In this document: positions 50,321 through 64,000 of the stretch, piece by piece
Position numbering within the stretch: the first letter of the stretch is position 1
Layout: each line of letters starts with the position of its first letter
Assembly: GCF_026213295.1 (NCBI RefSeq)
Contig: NC_079414.1
Location: 10,317,075 to 10,381,074, forward strand
Direction: 5' to 3'
From: Gadus chalcogrammus
Taxonomy: Eukaryota > Chordata > Actinopteri > Gadiformes > Gadidae
DNA: 64,000 nt
Notes under the pieces: generated by a model
Told to the model about the DNA's origin: nothing
Seen by the model: only the letters and a program-made list of their open reading frames with translations
Database searches by the model: none
Program-made: the position numbers and the translations under genes

Positions 50321-52929
50321 ACAATCATCCCCCCACCACCCACTTCAGTACCCTCACCCACCCCTCAGCCTACCAATGAGATTAGCATTTAAAGTGTCAT
50401 TAGACCTAAAGAATCATGATCATCTGGGCCAATGCAACATGGGACACTCTCTTCCTCCTCCTCATCCTCACCCTCACCCTTTCTGCTTTTTCTTTCTCAT
50501 ATTCCTTCTCGTTCGCCTCCTTATTTTTTCGTTTCTTCTCATATTCCTCCTCTCCCTCCTCTCCCCCCCTTCCCTATTCCTCCTCCTCCTCCTCCTCCTC
50601 CTCCTCCTCTATACCTGCTTGCGAAGGAGTGTACAATATCGGGCAACCTTTAGTTGTGGTTTTCTTGACAATGTGGGAAATGTCGAATTACATCTTTCAT
50701 CTTTTTATCACATTAGAAAGAAAATGACGCTTGGGAAAATAACTTGGCGGTTTTATATTGTGTAGGGCCCCTTGCTCTGAGACCTATTTCATGTGAATAA
50801 TTCAGATGGGTAGTTTCCATTCCTCAGCGTTACTGGTAGTGGTGACCCTGCTGTGATACCCAGAACCTCTCAGCCTCCAGGCCTTGAATGGGCAGCTGCA
50901 CTTAGAGCTTTCCATTGGAACCACATCTGATTGAATGCTGTTTGGCTCCACCTAGCCCTCTGTGTGTTTGGTATTGAGCTGGACTCGGGGCTTGCGTCAC
51001 CCGGCCCGCTGCACTCGAAGGCCCTTTGACCGACAAAGAGTTTGCGGGCACAATATTGACGACTGACTTAACACATAAAATTGAGTGGTAGTCAGTTAGT
51101 CGTTTTGAAAAACGTCTCTTCTTTTGCCAGTTCAACAACTGAATACATTTCTTTTGAAGTGCGCTAAAGATTTGCTTGATGCTTTGCCAGTCTCTTTGGT
51201 TCCGGACTTCTTCTATTGTCCTTCACCTGAGTGTTATAGTTTCAAGTAAGCGCTGCCCACACTTGTGCCAAGTAGGAGCGATTTTATTTTGACACTGATA
51301 TATACAATGAATACCTGCCAACCTACAAGAGGCTGTCATGCTCTGAGGTGGTTCAGTGGACACGGAGTTGAGAAGAAATGGGTCTGTTGTTTGGTAGTGT
51401 ATGATGTTATCTTATGGATGAGGAATTCTAAATATTGAGTTTGTTGCTGTGAGGGCTAATGGCGTTCTATGGAGACACAGCCAGATTACCTTTGTTTTAT
51501 TCCAGAGAAGCACATGGCACGTCGAATATGAAAATAAAGAAATGCTTAAAGATTGTGGAATTGCTGCCAAAAGACAACAGTGTACTTGAATCCACCTGCT
51601 GACGTACCGTAGAGGTTATTTACACAGCATATAGATATTGATGACAATTTTGTATTTCTGTGTCATGTCTTGTAGGTGTGGTATTTTCAATTTCAGGAAA
51701 TTATAGCGTGATCAGTGTTAAAATACAGAATCTATCTGTGTGTTTTATTTGTGATATTTCTATTTGTTTGTTTAACTAAAACTGAGTGTTTGAATGAATG
51801 TCAAGTATTATCAACAGTGCCTCTCTGTTTCTGCTATCATTTTGTTGCATGTGTAAAAGAATAACAAAGTAGCTTTATTAACTAGTCTGTGCTGACATAT
51901 GCCAAAGTAATAGTAATGCTTCATTTTTGATTGTTATTGTGTGGATTGATATTATTATTGTTGTTATTCTGCTTATTTGTTTAAGAAAGCTCTAATTGGG
52001 AGGTTATGTTAAAAATATAATTATTTTAATTTCTTATTGTTTTAATCATATTTCTGACCTCTAAAATAGCTGTTGATTTTTTGTGATATGAATATATATA
52101 TATATTTATATATATAAATGTACATTTTTAAACTCTCCCAATGGAAAGGCTTTCATTTTCAGGTGGCATTCACATGTGTTTCTAAGTTACATTACCGTAA
52201 AGATATGGTAAAAAAAAGATAAAATATAGTTCTAAAGAATGTGAGAAGCTCATTTTTAACAATTACCCTCTCCAGTATGTCTTCACAATGCAGGCCTCAT
52301 ACTTCATAAACGCTAGGCCCTGTTATCGTCGGTATTGTTAAAACGCCTATCTTTTTTTTGTAAAGAAGAAAAAAGATTCCACCAATAGATATCAGTTCTT
52401 GTGTTTGTTATTAAGAATGCTTCTGTGGTGGCCAATGTGTTTGTCCTCGCCTTGCTATACAAGTTGTTAATAAACACGTTTATCTTGTTTCCTCAAGGCA
52501 GCATTGCCTCTTTATCTCTATCTGTTTCCCACAATATATTTTTCCCATTTGATATAGCATTGTCTGAAGGTGCTATAGGTATGATTTAAGAACTTCCATT
52601 TTAGTGTAATTTTTTGGGAATGCTAGCATTTGTGTCGTGTTCGTTTCTCCCCCCTTACTTTGGTGCTCCCAGTCAAATTTGACCGGCCTGTTTTAACTGC
52701 CCTTCCATCAACACAAAAACCATTGATCATCACCAAATTTAATTTCACTCCCTTTTCACCTGTAAACAATGTCTCAGACTACTGGTTTACATGAATAACT
52801 GCAGTGAATAGACACAGAAATTAAAAGTTGTGTTCCAAAATTAACATTTATTGTAAAGAAAAGACAGAAAAATCTAAATAGAAATCAAATTCACAGAACG
52901 TCAGAAAATCAACATGAACACATGTGTGT

Positions 52930-54187
<1,258 letters not shown>

Positions 54188-54535
54188 AAGAAAAAAAAAA
54201 CCCGAACACGACAGGAAGGCTAGAGCCATCTGTCAGCTATAAGTGAGCGATATTCTCTCAGAGTGTATCAGTTCAGGTTGACTGCCTGCATGCATGTATC
54301 AGACTATTTAGTGTTCAAAATGCACCTTGCTCAACTCTGATCAATCAGGGCAGCTCCGCTGATTGGTTCAGGAATACATCTTGCTTGTCAATCACAGGTC
54401 ACAGGTAGAGAAGAGGCAGTGAGGTGAAAGTTGAATCTTGTTGGTTCTTCATTTTAGCTTTTTTCCTTTTCTGCCGATTCTCTCTAAAATCATACCTCTC
54501 AGTAAATCTCAGTAAATTCAAATCAATTTAATTAA

Positions 54536-54667
54536 AGGTGACATATTATACCATTAGTTGTGAGTGTGATTAGCCGTTACAAGCCGTTTTATAAATCTTT
54601 TGGCAGATTTTCAAAACGGCTTGTAACGGCTGATGAAACTCACACCTGGTGGTATAATATGTCACCT
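54536..54667. mobile_element. TTAA hairpin MITE, duplicate copy
   Basis: Counterpart of 7969-8100, with TTAA at 54532-54535 and 54668-54671 and one difference (gattagccg in place of gattggccg) in the left arm. Confidence 0.85.
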
Positions 54668-56351
54668 TTAAGGAGCAGGTTGGTGATTAGGGAATCTCGC
54701 TCAAAGAACAATACAAGGAGTTCTGCGGCCCAGTGCCATTGGTCAGGGAATGAACCCCACTAACCATTCACCAACCTGCCCCCGGCACTATGTCAACTGA
54801 AGCAGCACCTGCCTGATTCCTTCACATGAATGAAACAACCCCAGAAAAGGCGTAACACACAACACCCCCAACTGCCTTAATACACTATTATTATCCTGTG
54901 ATAGTATACACTTCTATTTGAGATATGGAGGCCTTTTCTCTTTAAAATCATCCATCCATCCCCACCTACTGTATATATCATATTCTTCCACTTACAGCTT
55001 GCCCTTAAGTGGTTGGAGAAGATGGATGGTGGCCGGGGGGTTGGATGTAGAAGATGAATATATGTTGGGGGTGATGGTGCTGGAGTGGTGGAAGAGGTGG
55101 TGGTGTTGGTGGGGGTGTGTAGGTTAAATGACCGAGCAGTTCATCCTGACGCCATGACACGGTTGGCCATCGCCAAACATTTTGATGCTTTCGTTAAGAT
55201 GAACATTAAATTATTAATTAGTAGAAATTCCTTTGGTGCAAGACGTGGGGTGACATTATCCTTGTTAGGATCTTTCTAGAGAAAAGCTGATATCATTTGA
55301 ATGGGGCTTTGTGTCGGAATCAGAAAATCCTTCTCATTACTGACTCCTTAGGCCCTTTGGAGCTGCAGCATGCTGGAGCTCATGCATTGAGAGCACCAAT
55401 GATAGTTTTAATCATAAATAAAGGTTAGTTATAATGGAAGTAGCCTAGTATAGGGAAGTAGGAGTATGCATAGAATTTAGCAAGAATGGTAGTGCGCATA
55501 AAATGTATAAGTTATAAAAGAAAATAAATTTTCCATTCATCCACACTAAAGGCCAAAGTATACTACTCTCTCCGTAGCTTACTATGTCGACGGATAGTAA
55601 CAATTATGTAAATTAGCGTGACCAAAATTGGGCGCACACGTAAGCTACGGAGAGAGTCTTCGACAGGCACTCTGACGACGGAGAGGGCTCTGCGTGTCTG
55701 CGTTCAGCACTTTATGGAGGAGTATATAGCCGTCACTTCCTTAATTTATTCGGTCAAAGCCGAGAAAAAAAACACGTTTGCACTTTAAAAATATTATATT
55801 TTTTGGGGGGGATTCAACACATGAAGAAGTGCATTAGACTGTAGTCTTTTATAGTTTTAATACTTATGAAATTTTATTTTTACAATCCAATAATTCCCTT
55901 CCTTCCTAGTCCCTACTGTACTAGTGTGTCACTTGGTCTGATGTTAGCATAAAAAAACAAGAATCCTGCTTCGCTTTCGTTGTCTATAAAGGTGGACTCT
56001 TCAGATAGAATCTTAAGTGCAGTTTTAATAAACCCTGTCCCCTCTCCGCATTATTTCTGTTAATCCTTTTAGGTTCAGAAGATATGCCATCACGAATCTG
56101 AAACAGAATCAACCCCACCGATTCTGAACTTCCGGCCCATGGGGTTCTGAATGAGGGATGACCTCTCCATTCCAACCCGAGGAAGAGCAATGGAACCCAG
56201 GACTCTCTCGTACTGGCAGCAGTAAGTCATCGCTAAATAAGGCAATTCCCCCTCTTGGATCTCGTAGCGCCTTCACATTTTTTTATAAGTGCTGTCTGCT
56301 GGCATGCTTCTCAGTGTCCCGCCAAGACTTGTTCTAAAGAAGCTTACTCTA

Positions 56352-56383
<32 letters not shown>

Positions 56384-57033
56384 AACCCCCCGCACACTCC
56401 CCCCACACTTACACCCACAGACACACAGCTGTAATTAGGGGGCGAGGGGACCAAACCTTGTGTCAGGTAGTCAGTCTGACCGAGAGGCTCTGGTTCTGCT
56501 CCGGTCTACAGTGCTTTTGTCCTCCTCCCTTAAGTCAAGGATTTTGATGTGGGGAGCACTCTAGCTTTGGCTGGATGCATTTATACAACTTCTGATCTTC
56601 TTAACAGCGATAGTGAAGGGATGCCTAGAAAGGTCCATTATGCTGAGTTTTATTACCTTAGATCCATCTGTCATTCTTGAGTGGAGACTATTGGGTTTGA
56701 GATGATGAATATTTCTGGGCCCATCTTAATATGGTTACTCTGCATGGGGAACCATTTTTCTAGGCATCCCTCCACTGGCTTGCACAGAGCAACAACACTT
56801 TAAAGTCTTTATAAGGTCAGGTTTATAAGATGTGATGTCTTGTAAGGTAGTAGACGTCACTCGAAGAGACGTTTATCAACTGTGGTTGCGGGGACGAAAT
56901 AATATTTGTAGTATAACGTGTGTTTTGATTTGTGCTTATCTATTCTTAATAGTTAAATATATATAATCGCATACACATGAATACTAACTTCTTAATGTTT
57001 TCTCTGTAGTAATGTAACACACTGGAGTAATGC

Positions 57034-57289
<256 letters not shown>

Positions 57290-57590
57290 CTACACACACA
57301 TGCACATAAACACACAAAAACAGAGACCTGTTTCTGGGGACCACAGTGCCTTTCTTAAGGCAACACAGCTTCTGGAAGTGTGAGAGCTGCTGGGAAAAGC
57401 AATATCAACACTTAGAGGAGCCACTCCTTGACTGTGGCGTTTACAATGCCGCCCCCTCCCACCGATCTAGTGTAACGGAGATACAGAGTTTGGTGTTGAG
57501 TAGGACGGCGCAGTAAAAAACATGAATAATGAACGTGCTTGTGAATCCACCGGCGCCTGGAGCTCTCTGCTGCTCTTTGATGTCTTCAAG

Positions 57591-57671
57591 ATGGCGGCGG
57601 GCCGACTCCGGCTTTATCCCCACGTGAAGGAACAGATTCGACAGCAGCCATTCGTCACCGGTGGACCTTAG
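57591..57671 (+). other. Candidate short ORF with AAGATGGCGGC start, duplicate copy
   Basis: Identical to 11022-11102; see that entry for the reasons for caution. Confidence 0.2.
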
Positions 57672-59441
57672 GAGTGATATAATGGATTAGAAGACCACAG
57701 CGTTTCAACATCAACTCCCTACAACTCTAGTATAAAGAGGTCGCAGTCTGTTCAGAACTAAGAGGTCCTACTGTTGCATTTCCTGTAATATGTTTTTATT
57801 GTTACAATACTAGTTAAGAAGATAGTTATTAATCAGTTTATGAGATCAGCTTACTCTCTTAGCATTACTCATTTGAGATTAACGTTACCTCTTGGTAACG
57901 TTGCTGTTGGTATCTATGTGTGTGTGTGTGTGTGTTTGTGCGTGCATGCGTGCATATGTGTGCCTCGGTTCCAGTGTGCGTGCGTGTGTGTGCGTGCATG
58001 AATGGACCTTTGTGGAGTATGTGTCCGTCTGTATCTTTACTGAATGATGTGTTTGATTGAAAAAGTGATGGGAAACTGAAGCACCACAGACAAGAACCAT
58101 GGACATGGCCCCATCTGAGGTCAGAGTCAGCTTATTGCATTAGAGCTGGGAAATCCAAGGCCGGGAATTGAGAAGATTCGGGTGCAATTACCTGAGTTTG
58201 TTATTGTTGCCTGGTTCCAGTTTCATAGTTGACCGATTATTTATGATTTATGATGCACTATGTATATGTTGTTTACACCGATCCAGCTTTATTTGTACTG
58301 ATTATTTAGAAAAATAATAGACTAGGCCTATATTCGTATCATATTTTTTATAATGAAATTAAGCCGACAATCTATGTAGATATAGTTAAGGACATGGCCA
58401 GAAAATGAAGATTGTTAATTCAAGGTGAAAAAGGAAGTAGCCTAGAATAGGGAAGTAGGAGTATGCATAGAATTTAGCAAGAACTGCGTTAGCATGCATG
58501 GTGAAGTTAGCAGGTGTCTACAAGGGAGTTGTATCTTAAATATTATGTCATCGCCGCTGTATAGAGAAGGTTTAACCGGAAGGCTAACCAGTAGAAGATG
58601 AAAGACTAGAGACAACAGCGTCTATTATGTGGTTTACCTTAGATAGCCGTTATAGCTAGCAGAGCACCTGCATATTAAACATCTCTCAAAGGAACCCTCT
58701 TCAATGGCAAAACCATCACCCTGGTTGTGGTCGTCGGTGCCTGCTTGTGTTTGTGTTCTTCATTGTTGTGGTTCATCTTTGAGCAACTTTTTGAGAAGGG
58801 TGGGAATAACTGACAACTTCTGTCCTGATGGAATCCTGGAAGCATCCTTGAAGGGCGACAACAAACCGGCTTCTGCTGAGCCTCTCGCTGGGGAGGGGAA
58901 CACAGCGTAAACAACACTCTAAAATGCCGCTTTAACTTTTCTCATTACGTTTTTACAAAGACAATTTTAACTGGATAGGTTCCTGGGATATTGCAATTAC
59001 GTACTATTGCTGCAAGTTGCAAACGTTTAAAGTGGATTACCTTTTCTATCTATTCCTCTATAAATATTTATGACAAAATAAGTCATTAAATCGCCTCACA
59101 GAGGGAGAGGGAACATGAGTGAAAGGCTATATCTCCACAGTCCACAGTAGCCCAGAACCTGACCCCCTCGGTCAGCAGGTGAACTAGAAGCGTGGTGTCA
59201 ATATTGGTTTGTTTTGCACATAAGCACCAGGTTTTCTTCCTCTGGAACCGCCAGCAGACAGACAGGAGCTGAGAATGAGGATAGGAAATGAGGACAGGCA
59301 AGTTCTTCCCTGACAGGACCAAATGGAGGACATACTTACATACAAAATATAAGCAGGTTGACAGTTATAGAATAAACAAATCTGATATAATACACTTGGA
59401 TGTCCAAGAACCAAGATTTAAAGATAAACATTCTCCGATCA

Positions 59442-59597
<156 letters not shown>

Positions 59598-62500
59598 ATC
59601 TTGTCGTGGCAATTTCTCTAGAAGAGTTTGTGTCTAAGACAGATGAGATATTTAGATGCAAAAAGCACACAATACTCGTAGACAAGTTGGTCGTTATATA
59701 TATTTGTAATAAAAGTATGAACAAAGATACATCACAACATTCATCAACAAACAACAGGCTGAGGCCTCAGATGGGAGTTCGCCCTGCGCCTTACTTCATA
59801 CTCTAAAGGTACGCTCGGAGAAAGTCTGCATAGTGACTTTTGTTAACCAAATGTTAATCTATTGATTGTAGTTCCTTAAGAGGTTGAGAAGGTGGTTGAG
59901 GCTGTTCCTTAACAGCTTTTGCTTCTCTGCGCTCCCCAGGGGGTCAAGGAAAAACAGGCCCAAACCAAACTACAGACAACATGGAAACAGAATGTGAAAC
60001 CAGATTACATCACATGAAATGCTAAGATTTACATTTTAGAAGACCCTTTAGTTGAGCAAGATTGCAAGACAATACACGGAACGGAATGTGAAACCAGATT
60101 ACATCACATGAAACACTAAGATTTACATTTTAGAAGACCCTGCACAATAGCAGGGTGGGAAGATCATACACGGAATAGTATACAAAACGTGATGGCATAT
60201 CTTGAGTCTTCTGAACCTAAAAGGATTAACAGAAATAATGCGGAGAGGGGACAGGGTTTATTAAAACTGCACTTAAGATTCTATACATACTTTTGTATAC
60301 AAAAAGTATGCAAAAGTTCATAAAGAAAAACGTAACATGTGGATTTTCCATCACAATCTCCATTAGGCTCTGATGAGGTAATGCACTGTACGTCATTGAT
60401 GTTTCTCTCGTAATTATGTTTTCTCAGAATTGCATCATTTGTATTCTTATTTTAGTTCTCTAGTCTTATCCTCCAGTCATTCGAGCTTCGAACGATTCAC
60501 TTCTACACCTCAATTAAGGAGTCTCTGTTTATCTAAAGGTCTTCACCTATCTGGGTGTTGTTGAGATTTATTTTGCTCTGCTCAGTGGTTTTTAGGAGTT
60601 GAAACGTGGATGCGCCAAACTAACTCCATATTTTACGGTCCCCTGCCTCACTTTAGATTAAAGAACCAACTCATATATGATGTAAATAGCACAACATGTG
60701 TCCCCCTTCTCCCAAATCCAGATTGTTTTTTAACTTCGGAGAACAGGCAAGAAATATAACGGAGACTACGTCTGAGAATCAATAGCACCAACGTCAATCT
60801 TTAAAGAATTGCTCTGTGGTTTTGTGTTGCACCTCCTGCTGTTCTCTAGGAGATCGCTCAACTCTTGAATTATATCTCTACAGATCTCTCCATCTCTGTC
60901 TATATTTCTCTCCCTTCCCTTTTGCCAGCTCTCTCCATCTTTTCTGCTCCATCTTTCTCCATCTCTTCCTCAATCTCTCTCCCCACATCTCCTCATATTT
61001 CTTCCACCCTCTCTCAAGAACTCCAGCTCCCACTTAACCTCACTCTTTCTCTATATCCCACTACATCATCTCTCTCTCCATCGTTCATTTTCCATCTCAG
61101 TGATGCTCAAGGGACCTGCATTTGAATTGGCCATCCACACATTGTTCATTACTCATTGCTAATTCAGTCATTTGTTAATTCAACCAAATGTAATTTGATT
61201 AAAATCTCCTGCCAGCAATATCGTAATCACAAGACATCCCAGTACTGGAAGTCAAGGTTAACCAGAAACCAACGTCTCCATCATTTAATTGATGGTTATT
61301 GAACCAATTTAAATTTTCTAATGTGAAGTATCTGGTAGGAGAATATATGTGATAAGTGATGCGTGCAAGTGAAGGATTTAATTGAGCGGAACAGCCTCCT
61401 TCCTCACTCACCGATGACAGGTAAATCGTTATTAGGGGTCAAGTGTTATTGTGATCTGAAAGCATCATTAGTCAAACCAGATGTTCTCAATTATGTAAAT
61501 TAACGTGAGTAATGGTGATATTGAAATAAACCAGTGAAACCGGAGATGCTTAATGTCATTTATTTGTTATTGGCTCGCCACAACGCAACACACACCTTTG
61601 GATTTCGTTTTTGAAATTGAATTTTTGGTACAGGATTCCCAATATTGCAGCAGACAGTAGTAGCACAACGACAGACAAACAATTCAAAGAAAACAGGTAT
61701 AGAATAGTTTTAATCCCTCTGCCCACCCTAACTAGGATTCCTCCCCCGTAACCATTCTGATCAGACCGCCCCCCACACTTTACATCAGGCCTCTCTCCAT
61801 AAAGCCCCAATTTCATCACCATCCTTTAGATGGAATAGCGTGGTAGCAAGGAGAGAGATTACTCACTGTGTGATTTTGACTGTCTTCTACAATTATTTTA
61901 GCTTGTCAGCCTGCGAGACGGAAAAAATGCTGAAATATTGATGTCACTTATTCTACTACCATATTAAGGTGTTCCTCAAACGTGGCTACCACTTGTGTCC
62001 ATCCAATTTTTCATCAATTTTATTCCCAGAAACAAGCATGTACGCCATCTGGTCTTATGCTCTTGTTGGTCTCTCTCGTCTCTGTTGATTCCACTTATTC
62101 CTACTGAGGGCTGCGTGGGGGGGGGGGGGGATGTGGCTCGGTCCGATCTGCCAGAGGCTAGGTCTTAGGTCAAGATAAGCCTCCATCCAGCTCTCCGTCC
62201 CTACGTTATTTCGACGTTTTCATCTTCAATCTATTCTCGGAGAAGGAAGGTCAATCGTATCTCCCACCTCCCCTCATTAAAGGGATAATGGAATTTTATG
62301 TCAACAAATGTGGAACTCAAGCCTTCCTGTCACATCTTGCAACATAAATGGACGTCACTGATTGGCATCTCAGAGCTCCTGCGGTTTTTCGATCCCTTCT
62401 AATAGTTCTCAGCAGAACAAACGGAGCAAAAAGTCCAAGGCACAGATACAATGTGTAAAAAGGAACCAGAGACAGAAGATATGGGCCGTGTTGGAGACCG

Positions 62501-64000
62501 AGAGCGTACTATCGGTACCTTCTGTTATTAAAGGGCAGTATGGTAGACAGATGAGATGATGAGGGGAATAACACAGATGCATCAGGAAGGCTGGATGTAT
62601 TAACGTGTTTACCTTCAGTTGTTGACATGCCGAGTGGAGAAATATTTTTTACGCGACAAATGCAATTCAGTAGGAAGGAAGACAAATATAAACAGCTTTA
62701 TTCTCACTTGTCCACCTCTGCCCTTGATCTGATCTGAAGGCCAGCCCTGGGCTCGGCGAATGATATTTATTGATCCAAATTTTCTATTCACCTGTTTCAG
62801 ACCAGTGTGTAATGTCTACAAAAAGGAAAAAAAGACATTCCATGCTATTAACTTGTTTATTCCTCATTTCTTTGGAGAAGGAGTAGGGCTGTTGCAACAA
62901 AAAAAATTCTATCTATCTAAATAGATTGGTTGGTAGAACGTCCTCCACAAAACCATCATTGATTTAACAAGCCCTCATCAACTGTGGGAGCAGAAATTTT
63001 GGACTGCGTGATTTTTCCTCACTAGGCCTTTGAATTGCTTCTTTATCAAATGCGCTTTGCTTTTAATAGAATATCACTCAATATCAACAATTTTGTGTGC
63101 GCTCGCACTCTCACTGTCACACTCTCTCTCTCACATGCACACACACACAATTATATTATTTAAATAACAATGAGCAGAATGGAAAATTGGACAGGTGCTA
63201 ATTATATATTATTATCGGTGCAGGGTGGACCTTGCTTCAAGCCACCTAGGCGGCTGCCAGCCTCTTACGGGGCTGGTGAACATCACCACCCAGGGTTGGG
63301 ATGTTAAAAGCCAATTTATTGACGAGGTCTGCATATGGTCTGGTGCACCTTGTTGCCATGTAGGAGATTACTTACTCTCGAGTGTGTGTGGTGACGTCTG
63401 GTTTAACCTGTGTACACAGATTACCCAATGTGCAATTGGGGTGCTTAAACCAGCCATCCACACACAGTCACACATATATAAAAGTAAACACTGCTTGCAA
63501 AGACCACCTATAAAACATTCCACCATAATGTGTTCTGTTTACAGTCATATCCCTAAATATTAAATAGGTCCGGAATTTACACAAAACCTTTAATGCAGTT
63601 CGAAATGCTATCCCAATAATCGTTGTCCACTCATAAATCCTCAACTCTCTTTTATCAACCCCATAATCACAATGAGATGGATCAATAGCGAAATATCACC
63701 TCACTTATCTTAATAGCTTATATATATTTAGCATTCATATTATCAGTACTGACGATTAACTTCACAATTCCTGCTCAGTTCAAAAGTTGTTCTAAACGTT
63801 TTCCCATGCTGTGCGAGCACAGTTTGTGTTTGGTTAACTTGGGGGTTTGTAGCTGGGTCTCCATGGGAGTACAGACTTTCTGGCCTGTTGTTGTGCCATC
63901 ATGTTGGAGGTCCAGCCTTGAGCGAAGCACGCTTGTGTTGCTGTTTGTATAAATTCCCTCACAGTGTGCCGTAGTTCAAAACAACACTCTTGAGCTCTAT

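Overview
This window looks like nuclear DNA from a teleost fish. Genes are split into many short exons with GT/AG introns, the introns carry fish-type DNA transposons, a tRNA-derived SINE and a LINE fragment, and dinucleotide (CA/GT)n tracts are unusually long and frequent. That density recalls codfishes (Gadidae), but the species is a guess.

The gene order matches the conserved vertebrate block TACR3 - BDH2 - SLC9B2 - CISD2 (human 4q24), with the same relative orientations. From left to right: the last two coding exons of tacr3 (neurokinin-3 receptor, + strand, 430-3139); a gene-poor stretch of about 15 kb; a complete nine-exon bdh2 (+, 18490-32033, 245 codons, in frame throughout); a twelve-exon slc9b2-like Na+/H+ antiporter (+, 33784-45194) whose exons carry five apparent single-base indels; and the last coding exon of cisd2 (-, 46825-46914). 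CENPE, which lies between TACR3 and BDH2 in human, was not seen.

A 100-N gap (48517-48616) interrupts the block just where the 5' exons of cisd2 should follow. After it the sequence restarts inside the C-rich pentanucleotide array of the last tacr3 intron and repeats the left part of the window nearly base for base to the window end (49312-64000 matches 2774-17449). So there is a second tacr3 last exon, piggyBac relic, set of MITEs and set of microsatellites. The simplest reading is an allelic (haplotig) duplication placed by the assembler; a real tandem segmental duplication is the alternative.

Mobile elements: an internally deleted piggyBac transposase (two copies through the duplication); a 3.6-kb element in bdh2 intron 1 with 500-bp inverted terminal arms, subterminal repeats and a broken intron-containing gene of a family I cannot name; a hAT deletion derivative with a perfect 8-bp target duplication in bdh2 intron 6; a TTAA-flanked element in bdh2 intron 8 with a hAT MITE nested in it; a hAT-type MITE whose left end folds back on captured host flank; and two hAT-like MITEs beside cisd2. 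No CRISPR, rRNA, tRNA gene or bacterial-type operon was found.
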